The position numbers and the translations under genes were made by a program. The notes under the pieces were generated by a model, which made no database searches, was not told where the DNA came from, and was given only the letters and a program-made list of their open reading frames with translations. A DNA stretch of 64,000 bases, from the NCBI GenBank assembly GCA_021108215.1, contig JAIORK010000032.1, positions 124,001 through 188,000 of the forward strand. The letters run 5' to 3'. Each line of letters starts with the position of its first letter. The first letter of the stretch is position 1. This document shows positions 1 through 8,578 of the stretch, in pieces. The DNA is from a bacterium. Lineage in GTDB: Bacteria > Oederibacteriota > JAAXVQ01 > JAUVAV01.

Positions 1-8
1 CGGCGACA

Positions 9-983
9 ATGGGAAAGCAGCTCCCGTTGGACGGCGATTCGCCGGAAGTCGCCGCCGTCATAAAAAAGTATCAGGCGCGGTTGCGCCAACTCAAGCAGGA
101 AATCATAGCCCGCCAAGAGGAAAACCATCGGATTGTTGAAGAAAATTATCGGCAAAATACGGAACTCCGTCAATTGAATCAGGTACTGGATGAAAAGGTG
201 AAAGAGCGCACACGTGAATTGGAGGCATCCCAAGAACAACTGGTGGCGCAAAACAAGGAATTAAAGGAGCTCGATGAGAGTAAAGAAGCCATGATGCATA
301 TGATCGTGCATGATATGAAAAATCCTCTCACCTCGGTGATGGGTGCGCTGAGTCTTTCACAGCGGGATTCTTTTCATGTGGATGCTCAGTTGCGGGAGCT
401 TTTGCAGGATGCGAATATACAGTCGATCAAGCTGCGCACCATGATGGATGATATTTTAACCATGAGTAAGCTGCGTTCCAAGGAATTTGAAATCCAGATT
501 CAGGAAGTCGATATGGTCAGCCTGATGCAGCAAAGTGTCATGCTGATGAATACCACCATGAGCGATCACAAGGTTGTGATTAATTACCAACCACCTGAGA
601 GAACAATCATTTGTAATATTGATTTTCAGATTATTGAACGGGTTATGAATAATCTTATCAACAATGCGATTAAATATGCCCCGCGGCATAGTGAGGTAAC
701 GGTGGAAACCCAGGTCGAAAATGGCATGGCGGTCGTGCGAATTTCAAATTGGGGCGAAAGTATTCAGCAGGATTGTCATAAGAAAATATTTGAAATGTTC
801 GGCCGGGCCAAACCTCAGGACACTGAAATCAGAGGGACGGGTCTGGGGCTGGCATTTTGTAAACTGGCGATTGAAGCGCACCAGGGTGAGGTCGGCGTTG
901 TTTCGCCTTTGCCGCCGAAAGATCATGGCGCACAATTTTATTTTACCATTCCATTTTGTTCTGAGTGCAAACCGGAAGATTAA
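9..983 (+). CDS. Cytoplasmic sensor histidine kinase (possibly 5'-partial)
   Basis: A sensor kinase that would autophosphorylate on His and pass the phosphate to a response regulator not present in the window. A charged coiled coil fills residues about 15-95. The H-box IVHDMKNPL has its His at residue 101. The ATPase half has an N-box (NNLINNAIKYAP, about 214-226) and a G-box (GTGLGLAFCK, about 276-285). No membrane segment or PAS domain is visible, so the sensory part may be the coiled coil or a separate protein. The ATG at 9 has no visible ribosome site and the frame is open to the window edge, so the true N-terminus may lie upstream. The family call is secure; the signal sensed is unknown. 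Confidence 0.88.
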   Translation: MGKQLPLDGDSPEVAAVIKKYQARLRQLKQEIIARQEENHRIVEENYRQNTELRQLNQVLDEKVKERTRELEASQEQLVAQNKELKELDESKEAMMHMIVHDMKNPLTSVMGALSLSQRDSFHVDAQLRELLQDANIQSIKLRTMMDDILTMSKLRSKEFEIQIQEVDMVSLMQQSVMLMNTTMSDHKVVINYQPPERTIICNIDFQIIERVMNNLINNAIKYAPRHSEVTVETQVENGMAVVRISNWGESIQQDCHKKIFEMFGRAKPQDTEIRGTGLGLAFCKLAIEAHQGEVGVVSPLPPKDHGAQFYFTIPFCSECKPED

Positions 984-1122
984 AAGAAAAAGTGTCCCGG
1001 CCGTGAACCGTTGCTGCTATAATGGTTTTGCTCGCGGTTGAAATTATTTTACAAGTCGCTTATTTTGATTCTGTGAAAAATGCGGGAGCACTTTGGGGAC
1101 GACATCATTTAATATGCGAAGG

Positions 1123-1189
1123 AATCCCCGTGCTCTTGCCCGGCGTAACTTGTCCGGCGCATGCCGGATGCCGGGGGAGTGCGGGGATG
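1123..1189. repeat. GC-rich imperfect palindrome in the 984-1220 intergenic gap
   Basis: Between the kinase and the first peptidase gene lies a GC-rich stretch with complementary ends (AATCCCCG near 1123 against CGGGGAT near 1182) and inner CCGGC/GCCGG pairs. It resembles REP-type intergenic palindromes and ends like the element at 42661-42753 (GCGGGGATGA here, GCGGGAATGA there). No promoter was recognised in this gap. Confidence 0.45.
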
Positions 1190-1220
1190 ATTTATTTGCA
1201 TATTGCATAAGGAGCCGGTT

Positions 1221-2681
1221 TTGCTGCAGCGTTTAATCTCTGTTTTTTTGTTGCTCTACATGAGCGGGTGTGCCGTATTGCCGGGTAAGGATGGCCCGCC
1301 GCCCCGGCATATTGCCGAGTATCCATTGGCCAATTGTCATCCCGGTATGGAGGATGCCAATTATTGGATCCGGAAATATGTTTTTCGCGACCAACTTTTG
1401 CTCTCGCCGGGTGAAATTCAAAAATTAAATCGAAAAAATCATAGTCGTGGATTGTTGACAAATGTTTTTGCGGATAAGCTTTGGGAATACAAGTATGTGG
1501 AGGTTGAACGGCCGGGTGAAGATAATCCGGCCGGGGAATGGAATTTAGAGCGGCCGACAGCCTACAGTCCGGGCGCTTTGGGCGGATACACGCTGTATAC
1601 TTATCTAAAAGATGAGACCGAACGCATCAAGCGGCGGACACGTTGGGACGTCAACGGACGGGCTGTTGCGCGGACCGGATTTTTAGCATTGGATGAAAAT
1701 TTGAATTTGACTGCGCTGCGTGAGGACAATCCCATTCGTTATGGGCTCACCCGGCAAAGAACCGATGTGCGTTACTATCCAACCGACATGTTGATTACCG
1801 GCAGGCGCTGGGATATTGATTTTGATATTTTGCAGGTTTCTGCGGTTCGCGCTTTGCAACCTGTGGCCGTTTTGCATGAAAGCCGCGACAAGAAGTGGGT
1901 TTTTGTCGTGACGGCATATTGCCGGGGATGGGTTTTGCGGGAACACATTACAGAGAAATGTAATCCCAGGGCGGTCCGTATGTTTACGGACCCCAAAAAA
2001 TTTATTATGGTGACCGGTCATTCTGTTGAAGTCCTGGAGGCCGGTGGCAGTACCCAGGTCGCTCAAAAATTGTATATGGGAACCCAATGTCCCTTGTTGC
2101 AGACAACAGCAAATTTTTATATTGTCGGGCTGCCGGTGCATACGCCCGCAGGAAATATTCGCCATCACGAAGCTTATATCCCGCGGACAGCGGATGTGCA
2201 TGTCGGGTATCTGGCGTATACCCCCCGGAATATTTGCCAACAGGCATTTAAACTATTGGAGACACCCTACGCTTGGGGAGGGAAGGGAGAATACCGGGAT
2301 TGTTCGCAAATGGTGATGGACGTTTATGCCTGCATGGGGATTGTTTTGCCGAGGAATTCTTCGGCGCAGGCGCGTGTCGGCAGCAGCCGATATGCGTTTG
2401 ATAAAGGCAATACAATTTTACAGCGGCGGGCGGAGTTGGACGGCATTCATTACCCGGTGCTGCTCCAGTTTCCCGGACATATTATGCTTTACTTAGGACG
2501 CGAAAATGAGCATTATTATGCTATTCACGATATTTGGGCATATCGCGTATTAGAAAAGCCGAACAAGGATCGGAAAATTATTATTGGCAAGGTTGTGGTG
2601 TCGGACCTGTCTTTGGGGGAGGGATCGACGCGTGGGTCGCTTATTCAGAGGTTATCCATTATTAATTTGGTCAGACCTTAA
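1221..2681 (+). CDS. NlpC/P60-family lipoprotein, paralogue 1
   Basis: Predicted murein peptidase (cell-wall amidase/endopeptidase) attached to the envelope by a lipid. I place the start at TTG 1221, 6 bases after GGAG (1211-1214); this gives an N-terminus MLQRLISVFLLLYMSGC with a lipobox. An in-frame TTG at 1203 exists but has no ribosome site. The middle (about 190-340) resembles the SH3-like wall-binding domains usual in this family. The C-terminal catalytic domain shows YRDCSQM (Cys361 from 1221), FPGHIML (His420) and a third polar site in the IHDIWAY segment. The next gene is a diverged paralogue. The catalytic family is clear; substrate specificity is not. Confidence 0.82.
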   Translation: MLQRLISVFLLLYMSGCAVLPGKDGPPPRHIAEYPLANCHPGMEDANYWIRKYVFRDQLLLSPGEIQKLNRKNHSRGLLTNVFADKLWEYKYVEVERPGEDNPAGEWNLERPTAYSPGALGGYTLYTYLKDETERIKRRTRWDVNGRAVARTGFLALDENLNLTALREDNPIRYGLTRQRTDVRYYPTDMLITGRRWDIDFDILQVSAVRALQPVAVLHESRDKKWVFVVTAYCRGWVLREHITEKCNPRAVRMFTDPKKFIMVTGHSVEVLEAGGSTQVAQKLYMGTQCPLLQTTANFYIVGLPVHTPAGNIRHHEAYIPRTADVHVGYLAYTPRNICQQAFKLLETPYAWGGKGEYRDCSQMVMDVYACMGIVLPRNSSAQARVGSSRYAFDKGNTILQRRAELDGIHYPVLLQFPGHIMLYLGRENEHYYAIHDIWAYRVLEKPNKDRKIIIGKVVVSDLSLGEGSTRGSLIQRLSIINLVRP

Positions 2682-2718
2682 TTATTATATATATAATGTA
2701 GAAAACGGGTAAAAAAGA

Positions 2719-4101
2719 GTGGTTATAAAATATCAGGTCAAAAAAGTTATTCAATGGGCAATTGTGCTATGGATTTCCCCCTTACTGCTTGGGGCGGTGA
2801 GTGTGCCTAGAATTACAAAAGGTCCTGAGCAATTGCCGCATGTTCTGCCGGTGATGAAAAGCCCGGACTATTGGATTGCCAAATTGGAAAATCCTGATGA
2901 AGTTTTGTGCACTGCCAAGCAAATACATGAATTGGAAAGGCACTGGAAATCCCGGGGACTGATTCATGATTTGTTTGCCTATCACCAAGTCATCAGACAG
3001 GCGGCATTACTTTCGCTTTTAAAAAGTGATTATTCTTATCTAAAAAGGGTAGGGCGCTTTCGGCAGGACGGCAGCCGCATGCAAGCATCGGATTATGCGC
3101 GCATAAAAAAAAATGTGAACACACCTGCGGTTCAGGTGTCTAATTCCGTTAGATGGGGAATGACGGTTCGCCGAACAGCCCTGAGATTATTCCCAACCCA
3201 AGAAAGTGTAACCAACAAACCACTGGACCTTGAATTTAATGCACTGCTTCATTCCGGATTGCATTTGGCGGAACCGGTGGTGGTTTTGCACACCAGTTTT
3301 GATGGTGCTTGGTATTTTGTTGATTCTGCAGTTGGATTTGGATGGGTGCAAATAAGTGATGTCGCGCTTGCCGGAAAGTCAGAGCAGGTTTTTAAGTATT
3401 GTCAAAGGGCAACCTGGGTGGTGGCGGCGCACGAGGCCCTATTCGAAGATGCCTCAGGAGAATTGCCGGCAGAGACGGCGCGGATGGGTTGTCGGCTGGC
3501 ATTAGACCCTAAAAAAAAGCAACACTTTGAGTTGCCGCAGCGGGATGCGGCGGGAAAGCTGTTTTTTCAATCTGGAAAACTTCGGACATCTGCGGCCATG
3601 CTCCCGCAGACGCGGCCGCTGACACCGCGGGGGCTTATTGAGCAGGCCTTTGTAGTACAAGCGCAGACCTATGGCTGGGGCGGCGGCAGCGGTTATGGCG
3701 ATTGCTCTGAAATGATTCGCCGTATTGGTTTGGTGTGCGGCATAGAATTTCCCCGCAGCACCAGCGCACTGAAGCGTGGGTTGCATGCGACCCGTTTGAC
3801 CCGGGACCCGGCAGCCAGGAAAAGACAACTTGCCGCAAGCCCGGGAGGTCGGACCTTGTTGTATATGCCCGGGCATATTATGCTGGTGCTGGGGACCGTG
3901 GCAGGCAGGACCTATGTGATGCATAATTTGTACGGCATTCATGATTACGATGTTAACGGTGATTTTATCCGGCGGGTTGCCCGAGTGTTGGTATCTGATC
4001 TTTCTCTGGGAAAACATAGCCGTAAAGGAACATTGCATCAAAGGATCACGCATCGTCTGGAGATAAAACCGGGACTTGACAAGGAGCGCAATTTTGAATA
4101 A
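2719..4101 (+). CDS. NlpC/P60-family exported protein, paralogue 2
   Basis: Second murein-peptidase-like protein, with the same domain order as its upstream neighbour but only moderate similarity. GTG start at 2719; the N-terminus has a hydrophobic signal sequence (about residues 11-27) but no obvious lipobox Cys, so it is probably periplasmic or released. Catalytic motifs are YGDCSEM (Cys329) and MPGHIML (His386), followed by MHNLYGIHDY. Both genes end with a shared pattern (VSDLSLG followed by a basic segment), supporting duplication of one ancestor. The gap to the upstream gene is 37 bases, so co-transcription is likely. Confidence 0.8.
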   Translation: MVIKYQVKKVIQWAIVLWISPLLLGAVSVPRITKGPEQLPHVLPVMKSPDYWIAKLENPDEVLCTAKQIHELERHWKSRGLIHDLFAYHQVIRQAALLSLLKSDYSYLKRVGRFRQDGSRMQASDYARIKKNVNTPAVQVSNSVRWGMTVRRTALRLFPTQESVTNKPLDLEFNALLHSGLHLAEPVVVLHTSFDGAWYFVDSAVGFGWVQISDVALAGKSEQVFKYCQRATWVVAAHEALFEDASGELPAETARMGCRLALDPKKKQHFELPQRDAAGKLFFQSGKLRTSAAMLPQTRPLTPRGLIEQAFVVQAQTYGWGGGSGYGDCSEMIRRIGLVCGIEFPRSTSALKRGLHATRLTRDPAARKRQLAASPGGRTLLYMPGHIMLVLGTVAGRTYVMHNLYGIHDYDVNGDFIRRVARVLVSDLSLGKHSRKGTLHQRITHRLEIKPGLDKERNFE

Positions 4102-4223
4102 ATTTAGTAGCACTGTTTTGTAATCGCCCGCGATACGGAGTGCGTGACAAGGCAGTCACTGTAAATTCGATTGCAGTATCTGATGATTTCAACACAATGA
4201 CACTGTTATTTGGGGAGGCAAAG

Positions 4224-5213
4224 ATGGACAAGGATATTCGTGTGTTAAATGAGAAGGTAAAAAAAGAGAGTGTGTTTATCGAAGAATTACGCCGGGAAGT
4301 CGGTAAGGTGATTGTTGGACAGCATGAATTGATTGATGGCTTGCTCATCGGTTTGTTGGCTGACGGACATGTTTTGCTGGAAGGTGTTCCCGGTTTGGCC
4401 AAAACCCTGACGATTAAAACACTGTCGGATGTCATTGATGCCCGATTTCAACGGCTTCAATTTACTCCGGACCTGCTTCCGGCGGATTTGATCGGTACGA
4501 TGATTTATAATCCCAAAGGGGAAGGCTTTAGCGTGAAAAAGGGGCCGATTTTTTCCAACTTGGTTCTGGCGGATGAAATTAATCGCGCACCCGCCAAAGT
4601 ACAAAGCGCCATGCTCGAAGCAATGCAGGAGCGGCAGGTAACCATCGGCGATAAAACATTTCCTTTGGAAGCTCCGTTTTTAGTTTTGGCCACCCAAAAC
4701 CCCATTGAACAGCAGGGGACCTATCCTCTGCCGGAGGCCCAAGTTGACCGCTTTTTGTTAAAACTAAAAATTGGTTACCCGACGCGTGAAGAAGAAAAAG
4801 AGATCCTCAGGCGTATGACAATGGGCGCTAAGCCTACAGCAGTGAAAAAAATAAGTGTCAAAGATATTCTCAAAGCACGCAAGCTGGTGGAACAGATTTA
4901 TGTAGATGAAAAAATACAAAATTATATTGTTGATTTAGTGTTTGCCACCCGGGAACCGGAACAGGCCGGGCTCAAGGACTTAAAAGACTTGATTGCTTAT
5001 GGGGCTTCGCCGCGCGCCACTATCAGTTTAACCATGGCAGCCAAGGCATACGCTTTTCTTTCCGGCCGCGGGTTTATCACGCCGGAGGATGTAAAAACAG
5101 TCGGGGCGGATGTTTTGCGTCACCGTATTATTGTTACTTATGAGGCGGAGGCCGAGCAGTTGACCTCCGAGGATATTGTGAAAAGTATTTTTGATGGGGT
5201 GGAAGTGCCGTAG
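4224..5213 (+). CDS. moxR: MoxR-family AAA+ ATPase
   Basis: Cytoplasmic AAA+ chaperone-type ATPase of the MoxR group, which typically acts with vWA-domain proteins encoded alongside, as here. The frame is open from 4140, but ATG 4224 follows GGGGAGG (4212-4218) and gives a normal 329-residue protein. Walker A GVPGLAKT is at residues 54-61, Walker B LVLADEIN at about 112-120, sensor 1 is LATQNP and the PEAQVDRF segment is present. It is the first gene of the MoxR-DUF58-Bat cluster, but 412 bases of repeat-bearing DNA separate it from the DUF58 gene, unlike the tight spacing of the later genes. Confidence 0.93.
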   Translation: MDKDIRVLNEKVKKESVFIEELRREVGKVIVGQHELIDGLLIGLLADGHVLLEGVPGLAKTLTIKTLSDVIDARFQRLQFTPDLLPADLIGTMIYNPKGEGFSVKKGPIFSNLVLADEINRAPAKVQSAMLEAMQERQVTIGDKTFPLEAPFLVLATQNPIEQQGTYPLPEAQVDRFLLKLKIGYPTREEEKEILRRMTMGAKPTAVKKISVKDILKARKLVEQIYVDEKIQNYIVDLVFATREPEQAGLKDLKDLIAYGASPRATISLTMAAKAYAFLSGRGFITPEDVKTVGADVLRHRIIVTYEAEAEQLTSEDIVKSIFDGVEVP

Positions 5214-5252
5214 TCTGTTACCGCATGGATTGCGGTTGGCACCAGGGTAGTG

Positions 5253-5387
5253 ATGCCGGAGAGTCTATGTTTTATTCAGAGGAACACGGAAATTCCCGGG
5301 TTATTTACCCTGGGTATTGCTTGGCAAGTAGTTTTGGTTGGGTCAGTGACACCGCTTCCTCTGAATAAAACATAGACTCTCCGGCAT
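5253..5387. repeat. Long hairpin: perfect 32-bp inverted repeat, 71-base loop
   Basis: Bases 5253-5284 are the exact reverse complement of 5356-5387. The intervening 71 bases hold no convincing gene. The structure sits just after moxR and interrupts the operon. Arms begin ATGCCGGAGAGTCTATG. It could be a miniature inverted-repeat element, a processed RNA hairpin or an RNA-level regulator of downstream genes. There is no T tract after the second arm, so it is not a standard terminator. Confidence 0.85.
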
Positions 5388-5557
5388 TCGGAAGCAATAT
5401 GGGGTGTCGGCTACCAGGGTTAAAGCATTTCCGAAAATGTATATCGATTGCTGCTTGGCCGAAAGTTGGAAATGGGCAAAATTCTTTTCCAGTGCTAAAA
5501 ATAACTCCGGGGTGATTTGCTGTTTTGGTGCCGGCCACGTTTTTTGAGAGTGATTTA

Positions 5558-5594
5558 AATTTTTTAATATGTTAGCCGTGAATTCCCCGGATTT
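5558..5594. repeat. 37-bp dispersed repeat, copy 1
   Basis: This stretch (ending GAATTCCCCGGATTT) matches 59674-59710 at 35 of 37 positions. Here it lies just upstream of the DUF58 gene and runs into a small GC hairpin (CCCCGG/CCGGGG, about 5585-5604). The copy at 59674 is also followed by GC-rich pairing sequence. DNA between 5388 and 5557 shows no recognisable gene. Confidence 0.8.
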
Positions 5595-5625
5595 CAAGCC
5601 GGGGATGAAATGGAAGGGGCAGGAC

Positions 5626-6504
5626 ATGTTACCCAAAGAAATTATTGCCAAAATCAGGCGTCTGGAAATTCGCACCGGCAGGATCGTCAACGAAATTTTT
5701 GCCGGTCAATATGAAAGTGTGTTCAAGGGGCGCGGGATGGAATTTGACGAGGTGAGAGAATATTTGCCCGGCGATGACATTCGCTCGATTGACTGGAATG
5801 TCACCGCCCGGACCGGCCATCCTCATATCAAGAAATTTGTTGAGGAGCGTGAACTGAATATTATGCTGTTGGTGGATGCATCCGCTTCCCAGCGGTTTGG
5901 GACGCAAGCTTGTACCAAGGCGGATATGACTGCGGAGATTGCCGCGGTACTCAGTTATACGGCTATTAAAAACAATGACCGCATTGGTGCGATTCTTTTT
6001 ACGGATCGGGTGGAAAAGTTTATTCCGCCGGCCAAAGGCAGCACCCATTTGTCGCGTATTTTACGGGATGTGCTTTATGCCAAACCGGAGGGCAAAAAAA
6101 CAGATTTGACACCGGCATTGGAATATCTCAATGAAATTATTAAGCGCCGTTGTATTGTATTTGTTTTGTCCGATTTTCATGCGCAGGGGTATGAGAAAGC
6201 ACTTGCGATCACCAACCGGCGGCATGATGTTATTGCGGTGGAAATTCGCGATCCGCGCGAGATGACCATGCCGGCGGTTCCGTATGTGGCCATGGAGGAC
6301 GCAGAACAGGGCACCAGTCGGTTGGTGCCGACCGGCTCGCAGGCTTTTCGGGATGCCTATCAGTTGTTTTGTGAGCAGGAACAAAAAGTCCGGCAGGCAA
6401 TGTTTAAAAAAATCAAGGTGGACAGCATTGAGCTGCAGACGAACCAGTCGTATATTGAACCGCTTGTGAAGTTTTTCCGGATGCGTGCGCGCCGGTTTCA
6501 TTAA
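5626..6504 (+). CDS. DUF58 domain protein (vWA-like, MoxR partner)
   Basis: DUF58 protein of 292 residues from ATG 5626, preceded by GGAAGGGGCAGG. The family signature is clear: GRGMEFDEVREYLPGDD, followed by RSIDWN, then a hydrophobic strand with LLVDASAS, which resembles a vWA metal-ion site. The upstream in-frame ATG at 5569 falls within the dispersed repeat and would add an unusual N-terminus, so it is rejected. These proteins are regularly encoded after MoxR and before Bat proteins; an assembly or chaperone role with MoxR is inferred from that conserved order. The exact biochemical role is not established by sequence. Confidence 0.9.
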   Translation: MLPKEIIAKIRRLEIRTGRIVNEIFAGQYESVFKGRGMEFDEVREYLPGDDIRSIDWNVTARTGHPHIKKFVEERELNIMLLVDASASQRFGTQACTKADMTAEIAAVLSYTAIKNNDRIGAILFTDRVEKFIPPAKGSTHLSRILRDVLYAKPEGKKTDLTPALEYLNEIIKRRCIVFVLSDFHAQGYEKALAITNRRHDVIAVEIRDPREMTMPAVPYVAMEDAEQGTSRLVPTGSQAFRDAYQLFCEQEQKVRQAMFKKIKVDSIELQTNQSYIEPLVKFFRMRARRFH

Positions 6505-6548
6505 GCAGGTCCCAGGGGATTGAATTGATAAATCGTGGTAGGAATGAT

Positions 6549-7568
6549 TTGAAAATAAGTAGCGTGGTTTGCGCGGTCTTGCTGATGGGTCTGGCCTGGC
6601 AGGGAGCTGAAGCGGTCCAGATGGAAATCGGAGACGCACCGGTTAACTCTGTAACCGCGCTGAGCAAACCGCAGGAACTGCCGGTGAAAGTTGACGTGGA
6701 AGTGCTGCTCGTGTCACCGAGGGTGGGTGATGAGATTCCCATTGCGGTCAGAATCACTGCACGCCCGGACATAACGATTGAGCCTATGGCGTATAAAAAA
6801 GCGCTGGGGGATTGGGATGTTTTGGCAGTCAACAGTACCGGTACGCAGTATGTCGGCAATGCCTGGCAGCGGACCGATCAACTGGTGGTGCAGAATTTTT
6901 TAGCCGGTGAGGCGGAATTTCCCGCACTGATTCAGAAATACAAAACCAAGGACGGGAAACCGGGAGAGTTTCGCAGTCTGCCCATAAAAATCACGGTCGC
7001 TCCCCTCCCCGTAAAAGAGAGTGATAAACCGGGAAGCATCCGGGGGTTGAAAAAACCCGAAGGTCTGTTTTCCTGGTGGCTCGCCGGCATCATTGCAGGC
7101 GTGTGTTTGGTGCTGGGTGCGGGGATTTGGTGGTATTTGCGCCGCACGCAAAGACAATTGTTTGCGCAACGCCCCAAAGTGCCGCCGCGACCGGCACATA
7201 GCGTGGCACTCGAAAAATTGGATGCCTTACAACAATCGCAATTGCTGATCCAGGGACAATTCAAGGTTTACTATAGTGTGCTTTCCGATATTTTGCGCCG
7301 TTATATTGAGGCGCGTTTTCAAACCCCGGCGATTGATATGACAACGCGTGAATTGATACGCGCACTCAAACCGCAGGAACTCAAGACCCAGGACAATGCT
7401 GTGCTTCGGAATGTGTTGACACAGAGTGATATGGTGAAGTTTGCCAAGTTGATCCCCAATGAAAAAGATACGAATAACGATTGGCAGGCGGTTCGTGACA
7501 TGATCATCCGCACAGCTGAAGCAAGCGGGCCGGAAAAGACAGACTCCGGGGAGGGTGCGGGCGTATGA
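6549..7568 (+). CDS. Membrane-anchored Bat-cluster protein with cytoplasmic C-terminal domain
   Basis: Hypothetical protein usual for this position in Bat clusters. Start chosen at TTG 6549 (TAGGA at 6538-6542), giving the signal peptide MKISSVVCAVLLMGLAWQGAEA; TTG 6525 is an alternative with AGGGGA upstream. A periplasmic beta-rich domain (about 30-165) is followed by one membrane helix (WWLAGIIAGVCLVLGAGIWW) and an Arg-rich stop-transfer segment. The cytoplasmic tail, with YYSVLSDILRRYIEARF and MTTRELI, resembles the C-terminal part of BatD-like and DUF4381-like proteins. Its stop overlaps the next start by 4 bases, so translation is probably coupled. Confidence 0.72.
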   Translation: MKISSVVCAVLLMGLAWQGAEAVQMEIGDAPVNSVTALSKPQELPVKVDVEVLLVSPRVGDEIPIAVRITARPDITIEPMAYKKALGDWDVLAVNSTGTQYVGNAWQRTDQLVVQNFLAGEAEFPALIQKYKTKDGKPGEFRSLPIKITVAPLPVKESDKPGSIRGLKKPEGLFSWWLAGIIAGVCLVLGAGIWWYLRRTQRQLFAQRPKVPPRPAHSVALEKLDALQQSQLLIQGQFKVYYSVLSDILRRYIEARFQTPAIDMTTRELIRALKPQELKTQDNAVLRNVLTQSDMVKFAKLIPNEKDTNNDWQAVRDMIIRTAEASGPEKTDSGEGAGV

Positions 7569-8554
7569 GGTTTGCCAATCCCTGGTGGTTTCTTTTATTG
7601 GTTCCGGTTATCGGACTGGGTGTACTCTTCTGGTTTCGTACACGCAAACCGGGCGGACTGCGATTTCCGCAATTGGCAGGCATCAATAAAATTCTCCCGC
7701 AAAAAATAGTTGGCAGCAATGAGATGCTGTATGGGATGGTGGCAGCCGGCATGGTTCTGATGACCGTGGCCATGGCACGTCCTCAATTCGGCACCACGAC
7801 CGAGCAGATCTCCGGCAAGGGTGTGGATGTGGTCGTTTGTTTGGATACTTCCGGGTCCATGCAATCGGTTGATTTCAAACCGCAAAATCGTCTGGGTGCG
7901 GCCAAAGAAGTTGCCAAGATTTTTATTGAGAATCGCAAGCGGGACCGGCTCGGGTTGGTGGTGTTTGGCGGTGTTGCGATGACCATTTGTCCGCTTACCA
8001 CAGATAAGCGCGCCCTGCTCAACCTGATCGATCAGGTGGCTATTGATATGACCGGCGTGGATGGGACAGCGGTTGGCATGGCACTGGCGACGGCGGCTGA
8101 GCGGTTACGTGAATCCAAAGCAGCCAGCAAGATTATTATTTTACTCACCGACGGGAGAAATAATATGGGGGCGATTGATCCGGTGACCGCAGCCAAGGCA
8201 GCGGCTGCGCTGGGGGTCAAAGTGTATGCCATCGGCGCAGGGTCACCGCAAGGCGGCATGATGCCGGTCAAAGATTCCTTTGGAAGAGTACGGTATCAAC
8301 GGGTTCGGAATGATTTGGATGAGACCACCCTGCGCAAGATTGCAGCGGCTACCGGCGGGATCTATTTCCGCGCCAAGGATCAAAAAGGGCTGGAAAGTAT
8401 TTTTGAGAAAATTAATCGTATGGAAATCAGTGACTATAAAATTGTGGAATTCACAAACTATCGTGATGTCTATTTTTGGTGGCTGGCACTGGGATTGATG
8501 TTGATCGGGAGTGCCTTTGTTTTACAGCATACAGTGTTTAGGCAAATACCTTAA
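7565..8554 (+). CDS. batA: BatA: membrane vWA-domain protein
   Basis: A 329-residue protein with two N-terminal membrane helices, a vWA domain and a C-terminal helix (WWLALGLMLIGSAFVL). The metal-ion site DTSGS is intact at residues 94-98, with the later LLTDGRNN segment also present. The ATG overlaps the previous stop (ATGA). Bat (Bacteroides aerotolerance-type) proteins are found in many Gram-negative phyla; despite the name, a direct role in oxygen tolerance is not universal. Here it probably forms a membrane complex with the BatB-type protein encoded next and MoxR. Confidence 0.9.
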   Translation: MRFANPWWFLLLVPVIGLGVLFWFRTRKPGGLRFPQLAGINKILPQKIVGSNEMLYGMVAAGMVLMTVAMARPQFGTTTEQISGKGVDVVVCLDTSGSMQSVDFKPQNRLGAAKEVAKIFIENRKRDRLGLVVFGGVAMTICPLTTDKRALLNLIDQVAIDMTGVDGTAVGMALATAAERLRESKAASKIIILLTDGRNNMGAIDPVTAAKAAAALGVKVYAIGAGSPQGGMMPVKDSFGRVRYQRVRNDLDETTLRKIAAATGGIYFRAKDQKGLESIFEKINRMEISDYKIVEFTNYRDVYFWWLALGLMLIGSAFVLQHTVFRQIP

Positions 8555-8578
8555 GGACGCAAGAGAAGGAAAGAGCAC

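Noticed and set aside
5343-5690. Minus-strand frame of 115 codons opposite the moxR-DUF58 gap
   Set aside because: It runs through the hairpin arm and the 37-bp repeat and into the DUF58 gene; no family recognised.
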